Source: VRUE01 sp033856195 (lineage in GTDB: Bacteria; Actinomycetota; Thermoleophilia; Solirubrobacterales; 70-9). From it: DNA of 64,000 nucleotides. The notes beneath the pieces were generated by a model. That model did not search any database, was not told where the DNA came from, and worked only from the letters and a program-made list of their open reading frames with translations. Each line of letters begins with the position of its first letter. Position 1 is the first letter of the stretch. The position numbers were made by a program, and so were the translations under genes. The DNA lies in NCBI GenBank assembly GCA_033856195.1, contig JAWVFL010000067.1, positions 88,672 through 152,671 of the forward strand. Direction: 5' to 3'. This document shows positions 26,101 through 35,249 of this stretch, in pieces.

Positions 26101-27579
26101 GTGAGCGACGAGGCAACCCCGCCACTGAACGTCACCGCGGCACGCGGGGTCGCGATCCTCGTTGGGCGCACGCTCAGCCTGCAGCTACTCACGGCTGGCG
26201 TGACCCTCGTCCTTGCGCGGCTGCTCTCGCCGGCGGACTACGGGCTCTTCGCGATCGCGGCGGCGGCGCAGGCACTGGCGCAGGCGGCCAGCGGAGTGGG
26301 GCTGAGCGCGGCGTTGATCCGGCTGAGCGACGATCCAGCTGCTGCGCAGCAGCGCTCGGTGACGGGCTTCCTCTTCGTCACCGGCCTCGGCTTCGCGGCG
26401 GCTGCCACCGCCCTCGCCTTCGCCGGCCTGCCGGCACTCGGTCTCGAGGGTGAAGCGCTGAAGGTCACCGCCGTCGCCACGCTGGCGATCCCGATCTACG
26501 CGATCCGCGCCGTGCCGATGGTGATGCTCGAGCGGCATCTCAACTTCGGCCGGGTTGCCGCGGTCGAGACGGCGGAGACGCTCGGGTTCAACGTCTTCGC
26601 GCTCGCGGCGGCACTGGCCGGCCTCGGGGCCTTCAGCCTGGCCGGCGCGATCCCACTGGCCGCCCTGGCGGGTGCCGGTGTTGCCAGATCGCTCGGGGGT
26701 GCCGCGCCGGGTCTCAGCTTCGACTTCGCGCCGGTGCGCCCGCTGGCTCATTTCGGCCTGCGGGCAAGCGGCCTGCGCCTCGGCACCCTCGCCAAGGGGC
26801 TGGGCTTCGTCACCTTGGTTAGCGCGATCGGCGGCACTTCGGTAACCGGCTTCTACGCCATGGCCGAACGCCTCTTCACCGTCCCCACCGCTCTCGCTTC
26901 CGCGGTCCAGCGGGTTTCCTTCCCGGCTCTGGCGCGGTCGGCGGCCGAACGGCCACGCCGGGCCGCCCGGGCAACGGTGCTCTCGGCCGCGCTGGCGAGC
27001 CTGCCGCTTGCGCTGCTCGCCGGTGCCTCGCACGCGCTGGTGACGGTCCTGCTCGGTGACCGCTGGCTGCCGACCGTCGACCTCGTCCTGACGGCGGCTC
27101 CGGGGATGCTGCTGAGTGCTAGCGCGATTCCCGCGATGACGGGGCTGGCGCTATCGGAGGGCCGTGCCCGGGGACCGTTCATCGCCGTGGGCGGCTCGGC
27201 GGTCGTGTTGGCCGGCGTAAGTGCCGTGGCCATTCCGGGCCTGGATACGGCCGGAGTCGGCATCGCCCTCAGCGCCAGCGCGGTGGCGACCGTGGGGATC
27301 CTTGGCCTCCACGCCGATCGCGAGATGCGCACGGCCGGGGCACCGGTTGCACGGGCGCTCGTGGTTGGCGCGATAGCGGCCGCGGCCGGTTATCTCCTGC
27401 CCGTGCCGGAATCGGTCGCCGGGCTCCTGCTGCGACTCGGCCTTACCGGGGCCGTCTGGGCCGGCCTCGGAGCGTTGGTAATGCGTCCGGAGCTGCCGGC
27501 CGCCCTGAAGATTGCCTGGCCGATCCTGCCGGAGAGGCTGAGGGCGACGGTGGCACGCTACCGGGGCGGCCACATGTAG
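26101..27579 (+). CDS. Wzx-type oligosaccharide flippase, copy 2
   Basis: A flippase of about 492 residues. It is clearly paralogous to the copy at 20103: GVAILVGRTLSLQLLTAGVTLVLARLLSPADYG aligns across the first helix (shown here only to mark the match; key residues ARGV, VGRT, LSPADYG). It has about 14 helices. GTG 26101 is 6-7 bases from a GGGAAG ribosome binding site. TTG 26095 is an in-frame alternative. Two flippases in one locus suggest two glycans or a duplicated export step. Confidence 0.88.
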   Translation: MSDEATPPLNVTAARGVAILVGRTLSLQLLTAGVTLVLARLLSPADYGLFAIAAAAQALAQAASGVGLSAALIRLSDDPAAAQQRSVTGFLFVTGLGFAAAATALAFAGLPALGLEGEALKVTAVATLAIPIYAIRAVPMVMLERHLNFGRVAAVETAETLGFNVFALAAALAGLGAFSLAGAIPLAALAGAGVARSLGGAAPGLSFDFAPVRPLAHFGLRASGLRLGTLAKGLGFVTLVSAIGGTSVTGFYAMAERLFTVPTALASAVQRVSFPALARSAAERPRRAARATVLSAALASLPLALLAGASHALVTVLLGDRWLPTVDLVLTAAPGMLLSASAIPAMTGLALSEGRARGPFIAVGGSAVVLAGVSAVAIPGLDTAGVGIALSASAVATVGILGLHADREMRTAGAPVARALVVGAIAAAAGYLLPVPESVAGLLLRLGLTGAVWAGLGALVMRPELPAALKIAWPILPERLRATVARYRGGHM

Positions 27580-27615
27580 TCTGGCGCAGCCGGCAGGGGC
27601 CGGCCGCGGCAAAAG

Positions 27616-28260
27616 ATGAACTTCGAACGCCTCTACGCATACCGCTTTCGCGATATCGACCAGGCTGCCCGCCTGCGGGTCTGGGAAGCCATCGCTCCCC
27701 ACGTCCATGGCCTGATGGGCTCGCCCCAGATAGTGCTCGACCCGGCCGCCGGCCGCGGCGAGTTCATCGGCTCGATCCCGGCGGCGGAGCGCTGGGCGGT
27801 CGACGAGGTCGCCTACTCCGAGGCCGAGCAGACCGCCGGCGTCAAAGTCGTCACCGCGAGCATCATGGACGCCGACCTCCCCGACGGGCACTTCGACGGC
27901 GTCTACGCCTCCAACTTCCTCGAGCACCTGCACGACCAGGAGGCGATCGCCCAGTTCCTCGAAAAGATGCGGGAGGCGATGAAGCCCGGCGGGCGGATCG
28001 CGATCATGGGGCCGAACTACCGCTACTGCGCGAAGGAGTACTGGGACTGCGCCGACCACTACGTCGCGCTCACCCACGTCGCCATCGCCGAGCACCTCTA
28101 CGCGGCCGGCTTCGAGCCCGAGCGGGTCATCCCCCGCTACCTGCCCTACTCGTTCCGGGGCATCCTGCCCCCCTCGCAGCCCCTCACCGGCCTGTACCTG
28201 AAGATGCCGCTCGCCTGGAAGCTGCTCGGCAAGCAGTTCCTGGTGATCGGCCGCCGCTGA
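27616..28260 (+). CDS. Class I SAM-dependent methyltransferase
   Basis: A 214-residue protein. The SAM-binding strand is IVLDPAAGRGEFIGSIP, the acidic second strand is WAVDEVAYSE, and the motif 4 region is FDGVYASNFLEHLHD, with KPGGRIAIMGPNYRY. These are features of Methyltransf_11/23-type enzymes. It is 3 bases upstream of an RfbE-like epimerase gene, so it likely modifies a sugar or lipid-linked intermediate in this pathway. Its substrate is unknown. Confidence 0.82.
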   Translation: MNFERLYAYRFRDIDQAARLRVWEAIAPHVHGLMGSPQIVLDPAAGRGEFIGSIPAAERWAVDEVAYSEAEQTAGVKVVTASIMDADLPDGHFDGVYASNFLEHLHDQEAIAQFLEKMREAMKPGGRIAIMGPNYRYCAKEYWDCADHYVALTHVAIAEHLYAAGFEPERVIPRYLPYSFRGILPPSQPLTGLYLKMPLAWKLLGKQFLVIGRR

Positions 28261-28263
28261 GCT

Positions 28264-29331
28264 GTGCGCGTCCTGGTCACAGGGGGCGCCGGCTTCGTCG
28301 GCGGCAACCTCGTCGTCGCCCTCGCCGGGCGCCACCCGGACTGGAAAATCGTCGCCCTCGACAACCTGATGCGGCGCGGCTCGGAGCTGAACCTGGCCCG
28401 GCTGCGCGACGCCGGCGTCGAATTCGTCCACGGCGACGTGCGCGAGCCCTCCGACCTGGCCGCGGCCGGGCCCTTCGACGCGATGGTCGAGTGCTCGGCC
28501 GAGCCCTCCGTCCTGGCCGGCTTCGCCGACACCTCCTACTCGGTCCAGACCAACCTGCTCGGCGCCTTCAACTGCCTCGAGCGGGCGCGGGCCGAGGAGG
28601 CGTTCGTCGTCTTCCTCTCGACCAGCCGCGTCTACCCGGTGGCCCCGCAGCTGGAGCTGGTGCTGGAGGAGGAGGCAACCCGCTTCGAGCTCGCCGAGTC
28701 TCAACCGGTCACCGGCGCCGGCCCGGTCGGGATCTCGGAGGAGTTCCCGATGGCGGGAGCACGCACCCTCTACGGCGCGACCAAGCTCTCGGCCGAGTTG
28801 CTGATCGAGGAGTACGCCGACGCCTTCGGCCTGCGCGCTGTGACCAACCGCTGCGGCGTGATCGCCGGGCCCTGGCAGATGGGCAAGGTCGACCAGGGCG
28901 TCTTCTCCTGGTGGCTGCTCAGCCATCTCTTCGGCCGGCCGCTGACCTACATCGGCTACGGCGGCTCGGGCAAGCAGGTGCGCGACCTGCTCCACGTCGA
29001 CGACCTGATCGACCTCGTCGATGAGCAGCTGGCAAACCCCGAGCGCTGGAGCGGCGCCGTCGCCAACGTCGGCGGCGGCCGCGAGTGCAGCCTCTCGCTG
29101 CTGGAGACGACCGCGCTCTGCCGCGAGCTGACCGGCAACGAGGTGCCGATCGGGACCGAGGTCGAGACCCGCCCGGGCGACGTTCCGGTCTACCTGAGCG
29201 ACTGCGGGCGGCTGCATTCTCTAACCTCGTGGCGCCCGCGCCGCGGGGCGCGTGACGTCCTCGTCGACCTGCTCGCCTGGTCGACAGAGCACGAGGACGA
29301 GTTGCGCGTGGCACTTGGTTTCGAACGATAG
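28264..29331 (+). CDS. CDP-paratose 2-epimerase-like SDR, copy 1
   Basis: A 355-residue extended SDR with GTG start. It has RVLVTGGAGFVGGNLVVAL, FLSTSRVYPV, ARTLYGATKLSAELLIEEY (catalytic Tyr/Lys) and GYGGSGKQVRDLLHVDDL. Its organisation is that of RfbE-type CDP-paratose/tyvelose 2-epimerases, including the GKQVRD motif, where the equivalent Salmonella enzyme inverts C2. No CDP-glucose enzymes (RfbF/G/H/S) are in the window, so the true nucleotide sugar is open. Confidence 0.75.
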   Translation: MRVLVTGGAGFVGGNLVVALAGRHPDWKIVALDNLMRRGSELNLARLRDAGVEFVHGDVREPSDLAAAGPFDAMVECSAEPSVLAGFADTSYSVQTNLLGAFNCLERARAEEAFVVFLSTSRVYPVAPQLELVLEEEATRFELAESQPVTGAGPVGISEEFPMAGARTLYGATKLSAELLIEEYADAFGLRAVTNRCGVIAGPWQMGKVDQGVFSWWLLSHLFGRPLTYIGYGGSGKQVRDLLHVDDLIDLVDEQLANPERWSGAVANVGGGRECSLSLLETTALCRELTGNEVPIGTEVETRPGDVPVYLSDCGRLHSLTSWRPRRGARDVLVDLLAWSTEHEDELRVALGFER

Positions 29332-29353
29332 CCAAAGGGGGCACCAGAAAGCG

Positions 29354-30427
29354 ATGCCAAAGGCGATAGTCACGGGTTCCGGGGGCCTGATCGGCTCCGA
29401 GTCGGCGACCAGGCTGGTCGAGGCCGGCTACGACGTGGTCGGGATCGAGAACGACACGCGGGCCGAGCTCTTCGGCCCCGAGGCTTCCACCGCGCACGTC
29501 ACCGAGCGGCTCAACAGCGAGCTGAGCGAGTTCCGCACCGCCGACCTCGACATCCGCGACGCCGGCGGCATCGACCGGATCTTCGCCGAGGCCGGCGAGC
29601 AGATCGAGCTCGTCGTCCACACCGCGGCTCAGCCCTCACACGACTGGGCGGCGAGCGACCCCCAAGCCGACTTCGGCATCAATGCCAACGGCACGCTCAA
29701 CCTGCTCGAGGCGACCCGGAAGCACTGCCCGAGCGCCACCTTCGTCTTCACCTCGACCAACAAGGTCTACGGCGACACCCCGAACCGCCTGCCGTTGGAG
29801 GACCTCGAGACCCGCCTGGAGCTGCCCGAGGACCACGAGTGGTTCGGCGGCATCGACACGACGATGTCGATCGACTCCACCCTGCACTCGCTCTTCGGCG
29901 CCTCCAAGGCGGCCGCCGATCTGCTCGTCCAGGAGTACGGGCGCTACTTCGACATGCCCACGGTCTGCTTCCGCGCCGGCTGCCTCACCGGTCCCAACCA
30001 CGCCGGCGCCCAGCTGCACGGCTTCCTCGCCTACCTGATGAAGTGCACCGTCACCGGCGACCCCTACACCGTCTTGGGCTACGACGGCAAGCAGGTGCGC
30101 GACAACCTGCACAGCGCCGATCTCGTCGATGCCTTCCTCCTCTTCCACGGCAAGCCGAGTGCCGCCGCGGTCTACAACATCGGCGGCGGCCGCGGCAACG
30201 CCTGCTCGATGCTGGAGGCGATCGAGATCTGCGAGCGAATCGCCGGACGCGAGCTGGGCTGGGAGATGAGCGAGGAGGCGCGGATCGGCGACCACCGCTG
30301 GTGGATCAGCGACCTCGACGAGTTCGGCTCCGAGTACGGCGGCTGGCGGCCCCAGCGCGACCTCGAGACGATTCTGCGCGAGATCTACGAGGCAAACGCC
30401 GAGCGCTGGATCTCCGCGCCCGCATGA
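29354..30427 (+). CDS. CDP-paratose 2-epimerase-like SDR, copy 2
   Basis: A 357-residue SDR beginning MPKAIVTGSGGLIGSESATRL. It has FTSTNKVYGDTPNRLPLED (the STNKVYGD signature of RfbE), SLFGASKAAADLLVQEYGRY, CFRAGCLTGPNHAGAQLHG and GYDGKQVRDNLHSADL. The match to RfbE is stronger than for copy 1. It acts on an NDP-sugar at C2, with NAD bound. The start at 29354 is preferred because the frame upstream belongs to the previous gene's shadow. Its stop overlaps the next start (ATGA). Confidence 0.82.
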   Translation: MPKAIVTGSGGLIGSESATRLVEAGYDVVGIENDTRAELFGPEASTAHVTERLNSELSEFRTADLDIRDAGGIDRIFAEAGEQIELVVHTAAQPSHDWAASDPQADFGINANGTLNLLEATRKHCPSATFVFTSTNKVYGDTPNRLPLEDLETRLELPEDHEWFGGIDTTMSIDSTLHSLFGASKAAADLLVQEYGRYFDMPTVCFRAGCLTGPNHAGAQLHGFLAYLMKCTVTGDPYTVLGYDGKQVRDNLHSADLVDAFLLFHGKPSAAAVYNIGGGRGNACSMLEAIEICERIAGRELGWEMSEEARIGDHRWWISDLDEFGSEYGGWRPQRDLETILREIYEANAERWISAPA

Positions 30428-31224
30428 AGCTCTCGGTCGTCATCCCCGCCCATAACGAGGAGGAGACGGTCGCCGAGACCGTCGAGGGCCTCGTCTCGAC
30501 CCTCACGCGCGAAGGAATCGACCACGAGGTGATCGTGGTCGACGATTCCAGCACCGACAGGACCGCCGCGGTCGTCGAGGGCATCGGCGCCGAGCACCCG
30601 CAGGTGCGCTGCCTTCCCTCCCCCTACCGCAACGGGTTCGGCTTCGCGGTGCGGGCGGGGCTGGAGGCGTTCGAAGGAGACGCCGTCGCGATCGTGATGG
30701 CCGACGGATCGGACAGCCCAGGGGACCTCGTCTCCTACCAGCGCCTGCTCGAAGAGGGCTACGAGTGCGCCTTCGGCTCACGCTTCGTGCACGGCTCGAC
30801 CGTGCTCGACTACCCGCGCTCGAAGCTGATCATGAACCGGATCGTCAACTTCGGCATCCGCCTGCTCTTCCGCCACGGCTACAACGACACGACGAACGCC
30901 TTCAAGGCCTACCGCCGCGAGGTGATCGAAAACGTCCAGCCCTTCCTCTCACACCACTTCAACCTCACCGTCGAGCTGCCGCTAAAGGCGGTGGTGCGCG
31001 GCTACAGCTACGGCATCGTGCCGATCTCCTGGACCAACCGCAAGGCCGGCGTCTCGAAGCTGTCGCTCAACGAGATGGGCAGTCGCTACCTCTTCATCGT
31101 CCTCTACGTCTTCCTCGAGCACCATCTGAGCCGTGGCGACTACCGCCGCGACGGCCTGCCGACGGCGCGCCCGCGCGGCACCTGGCGGGCAGGCCGCAAG
31201 GCCCGCCCGCCGGCGAAGCGATGA
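30424..31224 (+). CDS. GT2 glycosyltransferase (polyprenyl-phosphate mannosyltransferase/DPM1-like)
   Basis: A 266-residue protein with KLSVVIPAHNEEETVAETVEGL, EVIVVDDSSTDRT, NGFGFAVRAGLEAF and the donor motif VMADGSDSPGDL. There are no C-terminal transmembrane helices, unlike ArnC. The lipid-proximal part has WTNRKAGVSKLSL, as in dolichol-/undecaprenyl-phosphate sugar transferases. It probably makes a lipid-phosphate sugar or adds a sugar to the lipid-linked chain. It is the last gene of the plus-strand operon and ends 1 base from the convergent second PslG-like gene. Confidence 0.84.
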   Translation: MKLSVVIPAHNEEETVAETVEGLVSTLTREGIDHEVIVVDDSSTDRTAAVVEGIGAEHPQVRCLPSPYRNGFGFAVRAGLEAFEGDAVAIVMADGSDSPGDLVSYQRLLEEGYECAFGSRFVHGSTVLDYPRSKLIMNRIVNFGIRLLFRHGYNDTTNAFKAYRREVIENVQPFLSHHFNLTVELPLKAVVRGYSYGIVPISWTNRKAGVSKLSLNEMGSRYLFIVLYVFLEHHLSRGDYRRDGLPTARPRGTWRAGRKARPPAKR

Positions 31225-31225
31225 G

Positions 31226-32341
31226 CTAGGGCCGCGCCCGCCCGCCGGTCAGGGCGATGAAGGAGCGCCAGGCGGGCTTCGGCCTGAAGCCCTTGCCGGC
31301 GCGGAAGAGGCCGACCGAGTCGCAGAAGCTGCAAGCCGTGTATTCGGGATTGTCCTTCCACGAGTACCAGTAGGCGCCCTCGAGGTTGAGCCGGTGGCGG
31401 TTGGCGATCAGGTAGGCGTAGGACCTGCGCAATTCGCGCGCCTGGCCCTGGATGCCCTGCTCGAAGGCGACGACGTTGGGGTCGTTTTGCGAGCCCCAGC
31501 CCATCTCGGTGATGTAGAGGGCGGCGCTGGGATCGTGATTTTCGAGGACGACTTCGCGCAGTTCCTCGGTCAGTTCTTCGAGGTCCTCGACGTGGAAGGC
31601 GTAGGGATGCAGGGCGACCGCGTCGAAATAGCGCTTGATGCCAGGCACGCTGTAGACGGCGTCGAGGAACTTGGTCGCGTCCATGCCGCGCTTGCCGCCC
31701 TCATCGGGATTGCCGAAGAGGCCGGAGAGGACGACTTTGGCGATCGGGTCATCGGCCTTGATCGTCATGTAGGTCAGCTTCAGCAGGCGCGCGTAGCGGC
31801 TCGGCGAGACCGGGTAGGCGAAGTAGAAGAAGTTCGCCTCGTTCCAGACCTGCCAAGTGCGAATCGGCGTCGGGCGCGGAATCGCGGGCACGTAGTTGAC
31901 CGCCGTCTGGCTTGGCGCGTGCTCGTTCCAGAATTCGCCGCCGGGGCCGTAGCGCTTGACCGCCGCGTCGACGAAGGCGAGCCAGGCCTTGCGGGCACGG
32001 CCGCTGTCGACCGGCAGGGTGGTCGGCTTGCTGGCGATCCAGCGGGGCGTTCCGTAGAGGAAGGGCAGGAACTTCAGGCCGCGCCGCGCCGCCACCTCGA
32101 GCGCCGGATCGACGCTGCTCCAGTCGTAGCCCCCCTTCGCCGTCGACTGTACGAGCGCCCAGTTGACCGGCCAGCGGACACTGCCGATTCTGCCGGCTTT
32201 CATGTAGGTGGCGTCCTTGTCGGTCAGCGCCGTCTGCGGCGCGATGCCGAAGAAGCTGGGCGGCAGCGCCTGCGCCGCGGCAGGAGCGAGCAGGGCGACG
32301 ACGAGCGCCAGCAGGAGGACGGTGGTCTTGAAGGGTCTCAA
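31226..32341 (-). CDS. Secreted PslG-like glycoside hydrolase (cluster-flanking copy 2)
   Basis: A 371-residue protein. Its signal peptide (about 1-25, cleavage after AAAQA) precedes a clan GH-A barrel with acid/base E168 in QVWNEANFFY and nucleophile E279 in ITEMGWGSQND, plus HPY at about 245-247. It is paralogous to 5656-6807, and the C-terminal SYAYL...YWYSWKDNPEYTACSFCDSVGLF aligns in both (key residues: paired Cys in CSFCD, and C-F-C-D in copy 1). It likely hydrolyses or edits the exopolysaccharide outside the membrane. Confidence 0.85.
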   Translation of the reverse strand: MRPFKTTVLLLALVVALLAPAAAQALPPSFFGIAPQTALTDKDATYMKAGRIGSVRWPVNWALVQSTAKGGYDWSSVDPALEVAARRGLKFLPFLYGTPRWIASKPTTLPVDSGRARKAWLAFVDAAVKRYGPGGEFWNEHAPSQTAVNYVPAIPRPTPIRTWQVWNEANFFYFAYPVSPSRYARLLKLTYMTIKADDPIAKVVLSGLFGNPDEGGKRGMDATKFLDAVYSVPGIKRYFDAVALHPYAFHVEDLEELTEELREVVLENHDPSAALYITEMGWGSQNDPNVVAFEQGIQGQARELRRSYAYLIANRHRLNLEGAYWYSWKDNPEYTACSFCDSVGLFRAGKGFRPKPAWRSFIALTGGRARP

Positions 32342-32425
32342 CTCGGTGCGTATGGGCGGCGGTGCGCGTGCAGGTCACTTCCTAACACGCCAAGCCGACG
32401 TCGGTAGCGCCAGGACGTTAACGGG

Positions 32426-32893
32426 TCAGTAGGTTCCGCCCAGCTTGCGGTGATCCCAGGTAGCGGTTCTCACCGGCTTGAAGTGGATCGCGACCCGCTT
32501 CGGAGCCTGCGCCTCGAGCGCGGCCTTGGCGTCGCCCTCGACCGTGGAGATCCCCTCGGCGTAGCGGAGCGTCAGCTCTTCGGCAAAGCCGAGCACGGCC
32601 TCGGCGTCGCGATGCAGCTCCGCTTCGGCTTCGATCATCGCCCCGCGCAGCTCGCCGTACTCGTGCCCGGTCTCGACCAGCACGGTGGCACGGGGGTCGC
32701 GTTCCAGGTTGCGGACCTTCTGCGATTTCGCGTAGGTCCAGATCCAGACCTCGCCCCCGCGCGGCACGAACCACAGCGGCATCGAGTGCGGCCATCCGCG
32801 CGGCCCGAGACTGGAGACGACGGCGATCCGCTCGGCATCGAGAAGCTCGAGCAACTCGGCCTCGCTCAGCCTGATCTTGTCGCGGCGACTCAC
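32426..32893 (-). CDS. PNPOx-fold flavin/F420-type protein
   Basis: A 155-residue split-barrel protein: LDAERIAVVSSLGPRGWPHSMPLWFV, EVWIWTYAKSQKVRNLERDPRATVLVETG. This is the TIGR03618-like pyridoxamine 5'-phosphate oxidase-related family. In Actinobacteria many members bind F420 or FMN and reduce or oxidise diverse small substrates. The cofactor cannot be assigned from the motif alone. It is a single gene. The 227 bases upstream (32894-33120) hold no gene I can support. Confidence 0.8.
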   Translation of the reverse strand: MSRRDKIRLSEAELLELLDAERIAVVSSLGPRGWPHSMPLWFVPRGGEVWIWTYAKSQKVRNLERDPRATVLVETGHEYGELRGAMIEAEAELHRDAEAVLGFAEELTLRYAEGISTVEGDAKAALEAQAPKRVAIHFKPVRTATWDHRKLGGTY

Positions 32894-33120
32894 CGAGGGG
32901 AGCCTGCCTGATTTTCGCGTGGGGCGCGTTGGAGCTTTGTCATTTGTGCGCGCACCACCCGACGGGAATCAATCTGTAGCGTCGCTCATATGGCGGCGCA
33001 AGCCCAAATACGACAGCCCCCCACCCGCGGATCGCACCATCCTGGACAACCTGCCTCTAGCCACCTGGACCTGAGCCGAGCAACCGGCGCGGAAGCCGAA
33101 ACACCGTAGGATCGAGAGCG

Positions 33121-33777
33121 ATGCGAGTCGCGATCCTGATCTTCGAGAAGCTCACCGCCCTCGACGCGATCGGACCCTATGAGGTGTTTCGCTCGGTCCC
33201 CGGCTGGGAGGTCATGTTCGTCGGCCCCGAGAAGGGAATGGTGCGAACCGACAGCGGGGCGCTGGGGCTGAGCGTCGACCACTCGCTCGAGGAGGTGACC
33301 GAGGCGGACATCGTCCTGGTGCCCGGGGGCGATGGAAACCGGCCGCTGCTGCAGGACGAGGTGGTGCTGTCGTGGCTGCGCCGGATCGACGAGGGGACCA
33401 AATGGACGACCTCCGTCTGCACTGGCTCGCTGGTGCTCGCGGCCGCCGGATTGCTCGACGGCAAGCGGGCGATCTCTCACTGGCTCTTCCTCGAGCAGCT
33501 GCGCGAGCTCGGCGCCGACCCCGTCGGCGGGCGCTATGTCGAGGACGGCAAGGTCGTCACCGCCGCCGGCGTCTCGGCCGGGATCGACATGGCGCTGCAT
33601 CTGGTCGGGCGCGAGACCGCTCCGGAGGTCGCGCAGGCGATCCAGCTCGGGATCGAGTACGACCCGCAGCCCCCCTTCGACGCCGGCTCTCCAGAGAAGG
33701 CAGCGGCGCCGATCGTCGAGCTGGTCACTACCGTGACTGGCAACGGCGCCGAGTGGCTGGCCAGCTCTAGCGACTGA
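33121..33777 (+). CDS. DJ-1/PfpI superfamily protein (isonitrile hydratase-like)
   Basis: A 218-residue protein with an N-terminal beta-alpha start VAILIFEKLTALDAIGPYEVF, the acidic residue in IVLVPGGDGNR, and the nucleophile elbow TSVCTGSLVLAAAGLLDGK whose Cys (about 101) is the conserved catalytic thiol. The SHWLF following the elbow is the layout of isonitrile hydratases and GlxA-type sensors, but there is no fused AraC domain. The function could be hydratase, glyoxalase-like or redox. It converges on the DUF1906 gene with an 11-bp overlap. Confidence 0.82.
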   Translation: MRVAILIFEKLTALDAIGPYEVFRSVPGWEVMFVGPEKGMVRTDSGALGLSVDHSLEEVTEADIVLVPGGDGNRPLLQDEVVLSWLRRIDEGTKWTTSVCTGSLVLAAAGLLDGKRAISHWLFLEQLRELGADPVGGRYVEDGKVVTAAGVSAGIDMALHLVGRETAPEVAQAIQLGIEYDPQPPFDAGSPEKAAAPIVELVTTVTGNGAEWLASSSD

Positions 33778-35146
33778 GCTTGATCGCCCGCACCGTGCGG
33801 GCGTCGGGAATCGCCACCAGCAACTGCACTTTGAGCGAGCCGCGGAGGCGCAGCAGCGGCTGGCCGCGCGAGTCGAGCGGCACCCGGAAGGTGTGCGCCT
33901 TGCCACCGGCGAGGCGGAAAGTGCGGTGGCTGACGTTGAGGCGGACGACTCGGGTCGGCACGCCGCGCCGGGCGCGTGCCGGCAACCTCGCGTGGGTGCG
34001 CAGGATGATCTGACCCGGGCAGCTTTCGCCTTCCGGCCAGCCGCAGCGGACCCAGACGCGGACGGCGCCACCAGTGGCGCGCACGTGCTTGACGGTAAGC
34101 GGGGGCAACTCGGGAGCGGCTACCGAGGCGCCCACTGTAGCCCCGTCGATGAAGTTGTTGTCGATGTTGATCGTGGTCAGGCCGTAGCTCTCGTTGTGAC
34201 CACCCCGGTACTGGTGGATGCGCTGGTGCGACGCCCAGGCAGTCGAGGGCAGGTAGGGATCGAGCGTGTTCTGCTGGTCATTCCAGTTGGCGGTCCAGAC
34301 GTGGTCGGGAAGCGTGTAGCTGCCGCCGATCGCGCGACCGAGGTCGGCGATCCCAGAGGCGCTGGAGCTGTAGACGCCGGAGACGTAGCCGAGGGCGTGC
34401 AGCTGATCGGTCCACGAGGAGAGGAAGGTGAGCGTGGATGCGGTTGCGCTGGAAGTGCGGGTGTAGGCCTCCATGTCGAAATAGATCGGGCTGCCGGGGC
34501 CCATTCCGATCGCCGCCGCCTCTTCGACCGCGTCGCGGGCCTCTTCGGCGCCCTGCACCGTCGCTTTGGAAAGGCTGGAGCTCACCTTGGCGCAGCTGCT
34601 GCAGGCGCTGGTCGTGGCCTGCAGGCCGACGTAGGTCGGGATCAGGTGCCAGCCCGCGGCGACCTGTTCGCTGACCCAGGCCGAGGTCAGGTTGGGCTGT
34701 GAGCAAGCACGATTGGTGCCACCGATGTAGACGCCGATCCCGCGGTAGGGCGAGGCCGCCCAGGCGGTCATCATCCGCGACGAAGGTGCCGCGCAGGCGT
34801 CGAAGCCGAGGCCGGTGAACGCTTCCGGCGCTGATACGGGCGGCGGCGGCGCAACGGCGCTCGCTCCGGCCCGTGCACTCGCCTGAGACCGAGGTTCGAC
34901 CAGGATTGCCCGCTTGCGTCCGATCGCCTCGGCGGGACAGCGCTGGCCGGCGCCGGGCGTGCCCAGGTAGACCGCCTGGCGGTCGAGCCGCACGCACATG
35001 CGCGGGTGCTCGGCCAAGCGGTAGACGGGCCAGTGGGACGGCACGTCGACGGCGCGCCCACCGAAGTGGACGGTCCGAGCTGCCGCCGGCGCGGCGAGGA
35101 GACCGAGCAGCACGAGAGCCGCGACGGCTGGACGAAGCAGGCGCAT
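33767..35146 (-). CDS. Secreted DUF1906 (Rv2525c-like) glycoside hydrolase-like protein
   Basis: About 459 residues. It has a signal peptide from ATG 35146 (MRLLRPAVAALVLLGLLAAPAAA), a short N-terminal domain, then a DUF1906 TIM-barrel (about 125-345) starting GLGFDACAAPSSRMMTAW. The barrel has GVYIGG, WHLIPTYVG, IYFDMEAYT (acidic site) and IHQYRGGHN with INIDNN. Rv2525c of Mycobacterium tuberculosis is a Tat-exported relative linked to cell-wall glycans. A C-terminal beta domain of about 100 residues follows. The frame extends to 35191 with another in-frame start. The hydrolytic activity is unproven for this family. Confidence 0.8.
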   Translation of the reverse strand: MRLLRPAVAALVLLGLLAAPAAARTVHFGGRAVDVPSHWPVYRLAEHPRMCVRLDRQAVYLGTPGAGQRCPAEAIGRKRAILVEPRSQASARAGASAVAPPPPVSAPEAFTGLGFDACAAPSSRMMTAWAASPYRGIGVYIGGTNRACSQPNLTSAWVSEQVAAGWHLIPTYVGLQATTSACSSCAKVSSSLSKATVQGAEEARDAVEEAAAIGMGPGSPIYFDMEAYTRTSSATASTLTFLSSWTDQLHALGYVSGVYSSSASGIADLGRAIGGSYTLPDHVWTANWNDQQNTLDPYLPSTAWASHQRIHQYRGGHNESYGLTTINIDNNFIDGATVGASVAAPELPPLTVKHVRATGGAVRVWVRCGWPEGESCPGQIILRTHARLPARARRGVPTRVVRLNVSHRTFRLAGGKAHTFRVPLDSRGQPLLRLRGSLKVQLLVAIPDARTVRAIKLSR

Positions 35147-35196
35147 ACCCGTCCAACCATTGCAGCCGTCAATCGATTCGGCCGCCACCAAACTGG

Positions 35197-35243
35197 AACT
35201 GCATCAACTTTTACGCTCGGCAGGCAGAGAAGTTGATGCAGTT
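35197..35243. terminator. Hairpin between DUF1906 and penicillin acylase genes
   Basis: Perfect 14-bp inverted repeat, arms 35197-35210 (AACTGCATCAACTT) and 35230-35243, with a 19-base loop. It lies 7 bases beyond the stop of the minus-strand acylase gene, where a terminator would be. No T-tract follows on that strand, so it is an I-type (U-less) candidate. It could also be an operator upstream of the DUF1906 gene. Confidence 0.6.
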
Positions 35244-35249
35244 CTGGCT

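Noticed and set aside
32877..33074. A 65-residue plus-strand frame between the PNPOx-fold and DJ-1 genes
   Set aside because: It overlaps the PNPOx-fold start, has no domain and no ribosome binding site.
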